Position numbers and translations under genes: made by a program | Shown here: in pieces, positions 34,906 to 44,639 of the stretch | Layout of the letters: every line of letters starts with the position of its first letter | Position numbering within the stretch: position 1 is the first letter of the stretch | DNA from: Nitrospira sp. | GTDB lineage: Bacteria > Nitrospirota > Nitrospiria > Nitrospirales > Nitrospiraceae | Direction of reading: 5' to 3' | DNA length: 64,000 nt | Assembly (NCBI GenBank): GCA_024760545.1 | Contig: CP060501.1 | Location: 2,331,501 to 2,395,500, forward strand | Notes under the pieces: generated by a model | What the model saw: the letters and a program-made list of their open reading frames with translations, nothing else | Databases searched by the model: none | Told to the model about the DNA's origin: nothing

Positions 34906-36405
34906 ATGAACAATATGCCTGTCACCCTGGGCCAGCTTGAATCCCATCTTTGGGAAGCCGCCAACATCCTTCGTGGGACGGTGGATGCTGCCGATTTCAA
35001 GACGTATGTGTTTCCCCTTCTCTTCTTCAAGCGTATCTCCGATGTCCACGACGAGGAATACGAGGCGGCGCTGAAGGAGTCAGGGGGAGACGAAGCCTAC
35101 GCGCTCTTTCCCCAAAATTACCGATTCCAGATCCCGGATCATTCACACTGGAGCGATGTTCGAATTAAGACGGTGAATGTCGGTCAAGCGTTGCAGACCG
35201 CGATGCGCAGGATCGAGAAGGCCAATCCTGAAACCCTCTATGGGATCTTCGGCGATGCCGCATGGACGAATAAAGAACGATTGCCCGATTCTCTCTTGCG
35301 CGATCTCATTGAACATTTCTCTCGCATTAACCTTGGCAATCAGGCGGCGCAGGCGGATGTCCTCGGACAGTCCTACGAATACCTGATCAAAAAATTCGCC
35401 GATCTCACGAACAAGAAGGCCGGAGAGTTTTACACGCCGCGTTCGGTCGTCAAGTTGATGGTCAATATTCTGGATCCAAGGCAGGGCGAGTCTATCTACG
35501 ATCCAGCGTGCGGGACGGGCGGTATGTTGTTGGAGGCCATCCACCATGTTCGTGAACGCAACGAGGATGACCGCACGCTGTGGGGTAAGTTGTTCGGGCA
35601 GGAGAAGAACCTGACGACTTCTGCCATTGCCCGCATGAATCTCTTCTTGCATGGCGCGGCAGACTTCCAAATCGTGCGAGGGGATACCTTACGCCAGCCG
35701 GCATTTTTCTCCGGTGACAATCTCGCGACTTTTGACTGCGTCATCGCCAATCCCCCGTTCTCACTTGAGAAGTGGGGGGAGGAAGTCTGGTCCAGCGATC
35801 CGTATGGCCGAAACTTCGCTGGGATGCCGCCAGGTAAGACCGGGGACTATGCCTGGGTGCAGCACATGGTTAAGTCCATGGCCCCGGGGACCGGTCGTAT
35901 GGCAGTTGTTCTTCCGCACGGCGCCCTATTCCGCATGGGCAAGGAAGGCGCGATTCGGAAAAAGATTCTGGGCATGGACTTGATCGAAGCCGTCATTGGA
36001 CTTGGCCCGAACTTGTTCTATGGCACAGGTCTCGCCGCCTGCATCCTTGTTTTTCGGCAGAGGAAGAAGAGAGATAGGAAGGGGAAGGTGCTCATCCTTG
36101 ATGCTTCCCACCAGTTCAAGACTGGCCGGGCGCAGAACGAACTTCTGCCCGAGCACGTCGAACGGATTTACGGCTGGTATCGCGACTATAAAGATGTGGA
36201 AGGTGTCGCCCGCGTAGTCACACTCGACGAGATCGTAGCCAATGACCACAACCTGAACATTCCCCGCTACGTTGAGCCAAAGAATGAACAGGAAGTGCTG
36301 ACGGTAGAAGAAGCCATGAAACGCTTAAAGGGCAGTGCCGAGGCCGCTTTTGCGGCGGAAGCTAAACTGATTACCATCCTGAAACGGGAAGGTCTTCTGC
36401 TATGA
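34906..36405 (+). CDS. hsdM: Type I restriction system, HsdM methyltransferase subunit
   Basis: A 499-residue N6-adenine methyltransferase. The N-terminal helical domain starts LGQLESHLWEAANILRGTVD. The AdoMet motif I DPACGTGGMLLEA is near residue 199 and the catalytic NPPF motif near 281. The start is uncertain: ATG at 34906 or 34915 fits the family, while a GTG at 34873 also lies in frame. It overlaps the next gene by 4 nt (ATGA). That next gene carries a second M domain, so this stand-alone M probably pairs with the fusion protein. Confidence 0.92.
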   Translation: MNNMPVTLGQLESHLWEAANILRGTVDAADFKTYVFPLLFFKRISDVHDEEYEAALKESGGDEAYALFPQNYRFQIPDHSHWSDVRIKTVNVGQALQTAMRRIEKANPETLYGIFGDAAWTNKERLPDSLLRDLIEHFSRINLGNQAAQADVLGQSYEYLIKKFADLTNKKAGEFYTPRSVVKLMVNILDPRQGESIYDPACGTGGMLLEAIHHVRERNEDDRTLWGKLFGQEKNLTTSAIARMNLFLHGAADFQIVRGDTLRQPAFFSGDNLATFDCVIANPPFSLEKWGEEVWSSDPYGRNFAGMPPGKTGDYAWVQHMVKSMAPGTGRMAVVLPHGALFRMGKEGAIRKKILGMDLIEAVIGLGPNLFYGTGLAACILVFRQRKKRDRKGKVLILDASHQFKTGRAQNELLPEHVERIYGWYRDYKDVEGVARVVTLDEIVANDHNLNIPRYVEPKNEQEVLTVEEAMKRLKGSAEAAFAAEAKLITILKREGLLL

Positions 36406-39104
36406 CCACCCATATCACCCAACAGCAGCTTGAATCCTATCTCTGGGGCGCTGCCTCGCTTCTACGAGGAACCATTGATGCGGGCGACTACAAGCAGTTC
36501 ATCTTTCCGCTGCTGTTTTATAAGCGCCTGTGCGATGTATTCGACGAAGAGACGCAGGCCGCTCTCAAGGAATCTGGCGGTGACGCCGAATTTGCCGGCT
36601 TCCCGGAAAACCACCGATTCCAGATTCCGGCAGAGGCGCACTGGAAGGAAGTCAGGAAGGTGGCCAAGAATGTTGGGCTGGCACTCCAGTCTGCGATGCG
36701 TGCCATCGAAACCGCCAATCCCGATAAGCTCTATGGCATTTTCGGCGACGCCCAGTGGACGAACAAAGATCGTTTGTCCGATGCCATGCTGCGAGACCTC
36801 ATCGAGCATTTCAGTACCCTGGAACTGACGCTTGTGAATCTTCCTGAAGATGAACTAGGCCAGGGTTACGAATATCTCATCAAGAAGTTTGCCGACGATT
36901 CCGGCCACACCGCAGCCGAGTTTTATACCAACCGGACCGTTGTCCACCTCATGACTGAGATGCTTGAGCCAGAGCCAGGCGAGACTATCTATGACCCCAC
37001 CTGCGGCTCCGGCGGGATGCTGCTCTCTTGCATCGCCCATCTGCGCCGGCAAGGGCAGGAGTGGAGAAACGTGAAGCTCTATGGTCAAGAGCGAAATCTC
37101 ATGACCTCCTCCATTGCCAGAATGAATTGTTTCCTCCATGGCATCGAGGATTTTCAGATTGTGCGTGGTGATACCCTTTCAGAGCCGAAGCTCGTCCAGG
37201 GCGATCGGCTCATGCAATTCGATGCCGTCCTCGCCAATCCGCCGTATTCCATCAAACAGTGGGACCGCGAGACCTTCACTGCTGACCCCTGGGGGCGCAA
37301 TCTGTACGGCACTCCGCCACAGGGCCGTGCCGACTACGCCTTTTGGCAACATATCCTGTGCAGTCTCGCCCCCAAGACTGGCCGCTGTGCGATTCTGTTT
37401 CCGCACGGAGTGCTCTTCCGTCAAGAAGAAGCCGAGATGCGGCGCAAGTTGATTGAAGCCGATACCATCGAGTGCGTGCTCGGCCTCGGACCAAATCTCT
37501 TCTATAACTCTCCGATGGAAGCCTGCGTCGTCATCTGTCGTGCGAGCAAGCCCAAGGCGCACAAAGGCAAGATTCTGTTCATCAATGCCGTGAATGAAGT
37601 CACCCGAGAGCGGGCTCAAAGCTTCCTGACAGACGACCATATCGAACGCATTGTCAAAGCTTACAAGAAGTTCAAAGACGAACCGGGCTTCACGCGTGTG
37701 GCGACGTTGGAGCAAATTCGCGTCAAGGACGGCAGTCTCAGCATCCCTCTCTATGTGGAAGGAGCCACAACCAACGGCAATCTCCCGACGACACAAACGT
37801 CTTCATTGGCAGAGGCATTGAATGGGTGGATGAAGTCGCGTGGCGAGGTTGCTGAGACTCTGACGAAGATTCTGCCGAAATCACAATCGCCTAGGCTGGG
37901 AGCTCTTTTGCGCGGCAGCGATGTCTGTGAGCTGATTAAAGGTAGGAGCAAGTGGACACGAGTCCGCTTTGGTGACCTGGTGGAAAACCTCAACGAGACG
38001 GAACGCGATCCCGCCGGTGCAGGTCTAGAGCGATTCATAGGACTGGAACATCTGGAGCCAGGTTCTCTGCATGTCCGTTCGTGGGGCAATGTGGCTGATG
38101 GTACGACGTTCACTCGCCGTTGCCGACCGGGACAGGTGCTCTTCGGAAAGCGCCGAGCCTATCAGCGGAAGGTGGCGGTAGCCGAGTTTGATGCCGTGGT
38201 GTCAGGTGACATTTATGTGCTTGCTCCGAAAGACGACCACCTCTTGCCAGAGCTTTTGCCCTTCCTTTGTCTTTCTGAGAGATTCTTCCAGCATGCTGTC
38301 GGAACTTCTGCTGGCTCACTCTCGCCTCGCACAAATTGGACCAGCCTAGCCAGTTATGAGTTCAACCTCCCGCCTCTCGACCAGCAGCGCCGTATCGCGG
38401 AAATCTTTTGGGCAGTGGATGAGGTCGTCACGAAAACATATGCTGCTTCAGAGGATGCAACCGCTGTCGTCGAAGCGGAGCTAGACAAATTTCTCTACCA
38501 CAGTCCAAGTTGGCGAATCGCTGAAAGCCGTAACTTATTGGCGGAAGGACCGCGCAATGGTTTCTCCCCTCCTGCTAACCCAAGCAGTGGTCGAGTCCCG
38601 ACGCTAAGTATCAGCGCCATTCGTGGAGGGAAAGTTGTGCCGAATGGTAGCTTGAAATACTCCGATGTCAGCGACGAAACAGTAGCACAATTCAGACTCC
38701 GCCGAGACGATATTCTTATCGTCCGTGGAAACGGAAACCGCTTGCTTTGTGGTCGTGCAGGAATCGTGGAGGACTTTCCAAAAGGCTGTTTCTATCCTGA
38801 TTTGCTCATTCGACTTCGTTTCCGAGACGATTGTCTGCTGCCTGCGTTTGCCGTGATGCAATGGAATGAGCGAAAGACTCACAAACGCTTGCTCAGGAAA
38901 GCCAAGTCTTCGAACGGCATTTACAAAATCAACGGGCAGGATATTCAGTCGCATCAACTTGTCGTGCCCCCAATCGAAGAGCAGAAGCGATTTCTTGAGA
39001 GCATGAGTACGAAGAACGCTGTCACGGATGCTCTAGACTACTCGGTAACCAACGCTGTGAAATTTCAAAGCTCCCTCATCAACACGATTTTTACTAGGCC
39101 ATGA
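36402..39104 (+). CDS. HsdM-HsdS fusion protein
   Basis: A 900-residue fusion. Residues 1-480 are a second M subunit: QQQLESYLWGAASLLRGTID, motif I DPTCGSGGMLL near 197, catalytic NPPY near 278. From about 515 a full specificity subunit follows with two target-recognition halves: KWTRVRFGDLVENLNETERD leading to LPPLDQQRRIAEIFWAVDEV, then SWRIAESRNLLAEGPRNGFS leading to VVPPIEEQKRFLESM. S subunits are normally separate. Four-base overlaps join it to hsdM and hsdR. It should set the DNA target sequence and place one M subunit per complex. Confidence 0.9.
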   Translation: MTTHITQQQLESYLWGAASLLRGTIDAGDYKQFIFPLLFYKRLCDVFDEETQAALKESGGDAEFAGFPENHRFQIPAEAHWKEVRKVAKNVGLALQSAMRAIETANPDKLYGIFGDAQWTNKDRLSDAMLRDLIEHFSTLELTLVNLPEDELGQGYEYLIKKFADDSGHTAAEFYTNRTVVHLMTEMLEPEPGETIYDPTCGSGGMLLSCIAHLRRQGQEWRNVKLYGQERNLMTSSIARMNCFLHGIEDFQIVRGDTLSEPKLVQGDRLMQFDAVLANPPYSIKQWDRETFTADPWGRNLYGTPPQGRADYAFWQHILCSLAPKTGRCAILFPHGVLFRQEEAEMRRKLIEADTIECVLGLGPNLFYNSPMEACVVICRASKPKAHKGKILFINAVNEVTRERAQSFLTDDHIERIVKAYKKFKDEPGFTRVATLEQIRVKDGSLSIPLYVEGATTNGNLPTTQTSSLAEALNGWMKSRGEVAETLTKILPKSQSPRLGALLRGSDVCELIKGRSKWTRVRFGDLVENLNETERDPAGAGLERFIGLEHLEPGSLHVRSWGNVADGTTFTRRCRPGQVLFGKRRAYQRKVAVAEFDAVVSGDIYVLAPKDDHLLPELLPFLCLSERFFQHAVGTSAGSLSPRTNWTSLASYEFNLPPLDQQRRIAEIFWAVDEVVTKTYAASEDATAVVEAELDKFLYHSPSWRIAESRNLLAEGPRNGFSPPANPSSGRVPTLSISAIRGGKVVPNGSLKYSDVSDETVAQFRLRRDDILIVRGNGNRLLCGRAGIVEDFPKGCFYPDLLIRLRFRDDCLLPAFAVMQWNERKTHKRLLRKAKSSNGIYKINGQDIQSHQLVVPPIEEQKRFLESMSTKNAVTDALDYSVTNAVKFQSSLINTIFTRP

Positions 39105-42088
39105 GCTTCACCGAAGCAAATACCGTCGAACAGATGATTCTTGATGCGGTCACCAAACACGGTGGCCGTGAGTTACCGCTGGCTGCTGAGACCCCGGCTC
39201 CCGGCTGGGGCGTTTCGCTCGGTGGGGAGTTGAAGCCGGCGCACTGGGATTATGTTCCCGCTCTCCAGATTCCTCGCCAGAGTGGCGATGTGATGGTCGA
39301 ACAATGGGTGCGCGAGGCGCTCATCCGGCTCAATCCAGAAATTGCCGCTCAACCAGATCGTGCCGATGAGGTCATCTACCACCTCCGCGCTTGCATTCTT
39401 TCCGTTCAGGCTGATGGTTTGGTCCGAGCCAACGAGAATTTCATGGCTTGGGTGCGTGGCGAGAAGACGATGCCTTTTGGTCTTCATGGTGAGCACGTTA
39501 CGGTGCGACTCGTGGACGTTACCCAGCCATCCAATAATCGGCTGACTGTCGCGAATCAATGGACCTACGTCATTGGGACTGTAACAAAGCGGTTTGATGT
39601 GGTGTTCCTCGTGAATGGTTTACCGGTCGTCATTGGGGAAGCAAAGACACCGACAAGGAGTTCGGTCACTTGGTTCGATGGCGCGTTTCAGGTCAACCAG
39701 ATTTATGAGAAGACGATCCCGGCCATGTTCGTGCCGAACGTCTTCTCGTTTGCCACAGAGGGGCGGTGCTACCGGTACGGCTCCATCCGCATGCCGATCG
39801 AGATGTGGGGGCCGTGGCGTGATGAACAGAATCAAGTCGAGGGACAGCTTCACCACGTCAAGGCCACTGTTCAAAGTATGATCCGGCCCGCCGTGGTCCT
39901 CGACATTCTGCAGAACTTCACCTTGTTTGCGACGGACAAAAAACACCGGCGGATCAAAATTATCTGCCGCTACCAGCAATACGAGACGACAAACAAGATC
40001 GTAGCCCGGGTCGTGGCAGGTTACCCAAAGAAGGGACTGATCTGGCACTTTCAGGGCAGCGGCAAATCCCTCCTCATGGTCTTTGCTGCACAGAAGTTAC
40101 GCCTGCATCCGACGTTGGGAAACCCGACTGTGATGATCGTGGTGGACCGGATTGACCTTGATACTCAGATCACGGCCACGTTCAACGCAGCCGACGTGCC
40201 GAACATGGTTGGCGTCGCAACTCGACAAGAATTGCAGAGCCTACTTGGGCAGGACGTCCGCAAAGTGCTGATCACGACGATTCATAAGTTTGCCGAGGCG
40301 GGTGGGAAGCTGAACGAGCGATCCAATATCATTGTCATGGTGGACGAAGCGCACCGCACGCAGGAGGGTGACCTAGGACGCAAGATGCGCGAGGCCTTGC
40401 CGAACGCATTCCTCTTCGGTCTCACGGGCACGCCTATTAACCGTATCGACCGCAACACGTTCTGGGCGTTTGGCGCAGACGAGGATGAAAAGGGCTACAT
40501 GAGCCGGTACTCGTTTGAAGAGTCCATCAGGGACAAAGCCACCTTGCCGCTGCATTTTGAGGCCCCGGAAGTACGGCTGAAGATTGATAAGGCGGCGATC
40601 GATGAGGCGTATGCCAGGATTACGGGCGAGCTGAGTGAGCAAGATCGTGATGACCTCGCGAAACGTGCCGCCAAGATGGCGGTGTTGGTGAAGAATCCCG
40701 AGCGTGTGCGGGCGGTGGTCAATCACATTGTGACGCATTTCCAGACAAAGGTTGAGCCGAATGGATTCAAGGCACAGGTTGTGACCTTCGACCGGGAATG
40801 TTGTGTGCTCTATAAGCAGGTCATGGACGAGTTGATCGGTCCCGAAGCGAGCGCCATCGTCATGATCAGCCAGTCCAGCGATCCTCCAGAGTGGAAGCAG
40901 CACGCTCGCAATAAAGATGAGGAAGAAAAGCTGCTCGACCGGTTCCGTGATCCAAGCGACCCGCTCAAGTTTGTAATTGTCACAAGCAAGCTCCTGACCG
41001 GTTTTGATGCGCCTATCCTTCAGGTGATGTATCTCGACAAGCCCATGAAGGACCACAATTTATTGCAGGCCATCTGCCGAACGAATCGAACTTATGGCCA
41101 AGAGAAGACCCATGGCCTTATCGTGGATTACATCGGCATTTTTGATGATGTGGCGAAGGCCCTCGCTTTCGATGAGAAAGCGGTGCAGCAGGTTGTTTCT
41201 AATATTGACGAACTGCGGAAAGCGTTGCCGGTACAGATGCAGTCCTGTTTGGCTTTCTTCCCCAATGTGGACCGGACGGTCGGCGGGTATGAAGGCCTGA
41301 TGGCTGCCCAGCAATGTCTGCCGAACAACGATGTGCGTGACAAGTTCGCCTCTGAATACTCAACGCTCGGCACGATTTGGGAAGCGCTTTCACCTGATCC
41401 AGGTCTTCTCCCTTATGAAAAGGATTATCGCTGGTTGACTCAGGTGTACGAGTCCGTGAAGCCGCCAAGCGGAAACGGCAGACTCCTGTGGCACGCGCTC
41501 GGAGCGAAGACAGTGGAGTTAATTAACGAGAATGTCCATGTGGAGTCCGTGAGAGATGATGTAGAGAGTTTGATTCTCGATGCGCAAATGCTCGAAGAAT
41601 TCATCAAGAAGAGTGGACCTGAAAAACGGGCGAGGGAAGTCGAAATCAAGTTGGTCACGCGGCTCCAGAAACATCGGGGTAATCCAAAATTTACGGCGCT
41701 CGGTGAACGACTGGAAAAGATCAAGGAGCGTCATGAACAAGGTCTACTCACCAGCATAGAGTTTCTCAAACAGATTCTTGATCTTGCGAAGGAAGTGGTT
41801 GAGGCGGAGAAGGAAACCGACCGAGAAGAGGAGCGCGACCGAGCCAAAGAGGCGCTTACGGAGCTGTTTTCAGAAGCGAAGACTCAGAACACGCATATCA
41901 TCGTCGAGCGTATCGTGGCCGATATCGACGACATCGTGAAGAAAGTACGTTTCCCGGACTGGCAGCAGACGACGCAAGGTGAACGGTTGGTGCAAAAGGA
42001 GCTACGCCGGACCTTGCTCAAGTACAAGCTACATACCGACCAAGAGCTATTCGATAAAGCCTATGGCTACATTCGACAGTACTACTAA
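39101..42088 (+). CDS. hsdR: Type I restriction system, HsdR translocase-nuclease
   Basis: A 995-residue subunit that translocates DNA and cleaves it away from unmethylated sites. The N-terminal nuclease has KRFDVVFLVNGLPVVIGEAK with the Asp...Glu-x-Lys core near residue 180. The helicase has Walker A in WHFQGSGKSLLMVFAAQKLR near 317, DEAH in VMVDEAHRTQEGDLG near 414, and later VTSKLLTGFDAPILQVMYLD. The C-terminal part is helical (KETDREEERDRAKEALTELF), typical for contact with the M subunits. Length is normal. It closes the hsd operon, and two hairpins follow. Confidence 0.95.
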   Translation: MSFTEANTVEQMILDAVTKHGGRELPLAAETPAPGWGVSLGGELKPAHWDYVPALQIPRQSGDVMVEQWVREALIRLNPEIAAQPDRADEVIYHLRACILSVQADGLVRANENFMAWVRGEKTMPFGLHGEHVTVRLVDVTQPSNNRLTVANQWTYVIGTVTKRFDVVFLVNGLPVVIGEAKTPTRSSVTWFDGAFQVNQIYEKTIPAMFVPNVFSFATEGRCYRYGSIRMPIEMWGPWRDEQNQVEGQLHHVKATVQSMIRPAVVLDILQNFTLFATDKKHRRIKIICRYQQYETTNKIVARVVAGYPKKGLIWHFQGSGKSLLMVFAAQKLRLHPTLGNPTVMIVVDRIDLDTQITATFNAADVPNMVGVATRQELQSLLGQDVRKVLITTIHKFAEAGGKLNERSNIIVMVDEAHRTQEGDLGRKMREALPNAFLFGLTGTPINRIDRNTFWAFGADEDEKGYMSRYSFEESIRDKATLPLHFEAPEVRLKIDKAAIDEAYARITGELSEQDRDDLAKRAAKMAVLVKNPERVRAVVNHIVTHFQTKVEPNGFKAQVVTFDRECCVLYKQVMDELIGPEASAIVMISQSSDPPEWKQHARNKDEEEKLLDRFRDPSDPLKFVIVTSKLLTGFDAPILQVMYLDKPMKDHNLLQAICRTNRTYGQEKTHGLIVDYIGIFDDVAKALAFDEKAVQQVVSNIDELRKALPVQMQSCLAFFPNVDRTVGGYEGLMAAQQCLPNNDVRDKFASEYSTLGTIWEALSPDPGLLPYEKDYRWLTQVYESVKPPSGNGRLLWHALGAKTVELINENVHVESVRDDVESLILDAQMLEEFIKKSGPEKRAREVEIKLVTRLQKHRGNPKFTALGERLEKIKERHEQGLLTSIEFLKQILDLAKEVVEAEKETDREEERDRAKEALTELFSEAKTQNTHIIVERIVADIDDIVKKVRFPDWQQTTQGERLVQKELRRTLLKYKLHTDQELFDKAYGYIRQYY

Positions 42089-42188
42089 CTGAGAGAGTAG
42101 CTTAGGCCTTCCAGGGTATTTGGCCCAATGCGGCGTAGACGGTTGCCTGTGATACATTACAACTATTTCCCACATCACCCTGTCATGG

Positions 42189-42237
42189 GCAACAACCGAC
42201 CGGTTGTTGCACAGAGAGCCCAACGACGAGGTTGGGC
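42189..42237. terminator. Double hairpin between convergent genes
   Basis: A near-palindrome GCAACAACCG-AC-CGGTTGTTGC at 42189-42210, then GCCCAAC / GTTGGGC with a 6-nt loop at 42218-42237 followed by GTTTGG. It lies between hsdR and the opposing downstream gene, so termination in both directions is likely. The first palindrome recurs in diverged form at 43056-43075. Confidence 0.55.
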
Positions 42238-42248
42238 GTTTGGCGCGA

Positions 42249-42893
42249 CTAAGCGCCAATACGCTCCGACCTCTGATTCTGCCTGTTCTTGTATTCCCTC
42301 ATGACATCGTCGATCCATTGCCTGACTGTGAGAGCAACAGACTCGACATCCGATCTCTTCTGTGGACATCGAGGGTGTGGACAAACTGCGATCTGCATAG
42401 AATCTGTTAGCGCGTGGTAAAACACAAACCGTCCGGCAGTGACAGACTGCCATTCAGAAATCTGGAAGAAGTCTCTTGCCGCGCCAGCCAATGTGGTAGA
42501 CGCAAGAAGCAACCCGGAGGCATTCAGTTTCTTAATCGCCTTCTGGAGTCGAGAAAACGCCAGTTCAACTTCGGGCTTCGACCGGGCAGTGAACGATTTG
42601 GACGAATCGTAGAACAGGTTGGTCTGGGAGATGGCTAGGTTCAGTTCAGTCGGTGTCCTATCTGGATTCTCGAGAGAGATATTCCACCATGCAAACCAGG
42701 ACGCGAGCCGACTGACAAATCGATCCCCCTTGCTGTTGGACTGATAATCAGTGAAGTGGGATGCCCAGGGGGGAAAGTCGCTCTCTCCTTGGGGATTTCC
42801 ATCCCTTGCTAGACCGTAGTTCAAGCCACAGATCAACAGTCCGCCATCTCGGGTAGGGCTGTCAACTGTTGATAGTCTGGGTTCTTCGATCAT
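42249..42893 (-). CDS. Unknown protein, possibly glycosylase-like
   Basis: A 214-residue soluble protein. AAGGAG lies 3 nt before the ATG. The opening strand and loop (GGLLICGLNYGLARDG), a later LAISQTNLFYDSSKSF, and the segment LNASGLLLASTTLAGAARDF recall the layout of the uracil-DNA glycosylase superfamily, where a Gly-rich loop follows strand one. That is a weak structural guess. The gene is flanked by two related palindromes and stands beside the restriction operon, so defence or DNA repair cargo is plausible. Confidence 0.5.
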   Translation of the reverse strand: MIEEPRLSTVDSPTRDGGLLICGLNYGLARDGNPQGESDFPPWASHFTDYQSNSKGDRFVSRLASWFAWWNISLENPDRTPTELNLAISQTNLFYDSSKSFTARSKPEVELAFSRLQKAIKKLNASGLLLASTTLAGAARDFFQISEWQSVTAGRFVFYHALTDSMQIAVCPHPRCPQKRSDVESVALTVRQWIDDVMREYKNRQNQRSERIGA

Positions 42894-43277
42894 GACTCCT
42901 TCGGCAGAACTATGTTAGGCCTACCCGAATAAGAGCCGGACCTGTCAGTTCCTGTCCGCATAACATGCTTCTCGCATTGAGTTCACATCCTATCCAGGAG
43001 ACTGCGGAAGCGCAAGAGCCGGCTGGAACTTTCAGAATTTGAATCCGCGTATGGACAATAACCGGTCGGTCATTGCACATCGATGAGTTGATTAAACCGG
43101 CCGGAGCTGCGGGCACCCCACATATTCCGGCACCGCGAGCTGATGATCGAAGCGAACCCATGTAACTGGTGGGTGGCTGAGAGCACAGCTACGAGCCAGC
43201 GGAGAACCAAATGACTGGATTGATACTTGCTCACCGTCTGCGCCTAATGCAGAATACCGCATTACAACTAGTCTAAT
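42894..43277. other. Intergenic region with a diverged palindrome
   Basis: About 385 bases. A 20-bp palindrome at 43056-43075 (CAATAACCG-GT-CGGTCATTG, one mismatch) resembles the one at 42189-42210, including the TTGCACA that follows. I see no gene. Confidence 0.45.
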
Positions 43278-43997
43278 ATGGAACATTTTAGCGCTCTTTC
43301 CAGAACGAAGAGGGTTAATGACCTTGTACGAGAGTTTGAAATCTACTGTGATGAATTCGACAATGCCGGTCTCTTCAGTGGGCCAAGCGTTTACTTTCAC
43401 AATAAAACAATATCTCTACTTCGAAAATATCAATCCCCTTGCCAAGTGCTTCAGGACAAAGAGTTTTATGAAAGTCTCTATGCAACTCTGGCTTCTTGGG
43501 GCCTTCATCGAATGGGACCTGGAAAAACAAAGCTCGTAAATTTTGACCAAATGGTTAACATTCTCCAAGGCCTTGAGAGCGATATAAGACACCTTGAAAC
43601 GTTACAAATCTGGAATTTGAACTCGGAACGGCTACAAGCAGTTGCAGAGCAGATATGGAGCTTGATTGCGAGACTTAAAATTGGCATTGGACAAACACGA
43701 ATTGTCAGTGGGTCGAAGGCACTTCATCACCTGATTCCTGAGCTCGTCCCCCCCATGGACAGAGAATATACTCTGAAATTCTTCTTCAATCACAAAAATC
43801 TCAATAAAAGTGGTGAGGATGCCTTCCGCGAAATGTATCCCCACTTCCATAGAATTGCCGTTTCATGTCGAGAACGAATAGAGGCGCGATTGGGCAAAGG
43901 AATGTACACGAGCTTCACGAAGGTCATTGACAATGCCATCGTTGGCTATGTTGTGAAGCATTTGAAGCAAAGTATGCATCCGGAATACAGTCCTTGA
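43278..43997 (+). CDS. Unknown element-encoded protein
   Basis: A 239-residue protein, predicted mostly helical, richer in AT than the restriction genes. The most conserved-looking block is SGSKALHHLIPELVPPMDRE, continuing YTLKFFFNHK; I believe I have seen a similar His/Pro/Asp pattern in uncharacterised bacterial proteins, but I cannot name the family. No signal peptide, membrane helix or ribosome binding site is evident. It stands alone between the restriction operon and a non-coding stretch. Candidate accessory or defence gene. Confidence 0.55.
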   Translation: MEHFSALSRTKRVNDLVREFEIYCDEFDNAGLFSGPSVYFHNKTISLLRKYQSPCQVLQDKEFYESLYATLASWGLHRMGPGKTKLVNFDQMVNILQGLESDIRHLETLQIWNLNSERLQAVAEQIWSLIARLKIGIGQTRIVSGSKALHHLIPELVPPMDREYTLKFFFNHKNLNKSGEDAFREMYPHFHRIAVSCRERIEARLGKGMYTSFTKVIDNAIVGYVVKHLKQSMHPEYSP

Positions 43998-44387
43998 AGG
44001 ATTGGAGAATGAAGCAGGAGAGCGACGGGCAAATATAGTTGCAAGGCATCATAAAGTACTGTGATGGGTACTGTCCTCTGTTGTATACCGTTCAGAGTTC
44101 TCCAGACCCAATCAAACTTTGAGTATGGAGTCAGTGGATATCGGGCTAGTTTGTTTACAGGAAGCGCACAAGACTCGGTCACCAGTTGTTTCATTGAGCA
44201 CTCCACAGACTCCAAAACATGTCGGGTCGGTCCCCTGTGGCTCCATGCCAAATAGTCGAAATCATCATGTGCCCTTTCTGACACCTCCCCGAAATCATCA
44301 CCTGCTGACAGTGGAATTATCAAAGGTCAATCGACGAAAGGGTTCCTGAATGGCCTTCGCTCGGTCCCACTTGAAGGAGACAAACTC
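43998..44387. other. Intergenic, no supported gene
   Basis: About 390 bases. Overlapping frames on both strands (44061-44349 plus, 43946-44323 minus) lack ribosome binding sites and recognisable motifs. Confidence 0.35.
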
Positions 44388-44558
44388 ATGGGTCTGTTCA
44401 GTTTTCGGATCGATCCGAGTACGACCGACAACCTTCACGAATTTCGCGTTCGGCTTGGCGGAATACCCGCGTTCAGGGTCCCAGTTCAAGGTGGTCTTAC
44501 AAGTGGGGAACTACGAAGCGAAGTCCACAAGGTAAAGCAGCTGTACGAAAGCACATGA
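44388..44558 (+). CDS. Possible 56-residue protein
   Basis: AAGGAG lies 8 nt before an ATG at 44388, followed by MGLFSFRIDPSTTDNLHEFR and LRSEVHKVKQLYEST. The spacing is good for a ribosome binding site and the C-terminal helix is plausible. On the opposite strand a 63-codon frame (44298-44489, TTG start) also looks protein-like, so only one is likely real. I prefer the plus-strand frame because of its ribosome binding site. Function unknown. Confidence 0.4.
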   Translation: MGLFSFRIDPSTTDNLHEFRVRLGGIPAFRVPVQGGLTSGELRSEVHKVKQLYEST

Positions 44559-44639
44559 GGGTGTTCCCTCGTTACTAGTCTCTCACCGAACTCATACATT
44601 GGATTTATTGCCGAGACTCTCGAACCCATAGGCGCACTC

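Noticed and set aside
42218-42237. GCCCAAC ... GTTGGGC as an integron attC site
   Set aside because: The letters fit RYYYAAC and GTTRRRY, but attC sites have 50 or more bases between these; only 6 are present and no integron integrase is seen.
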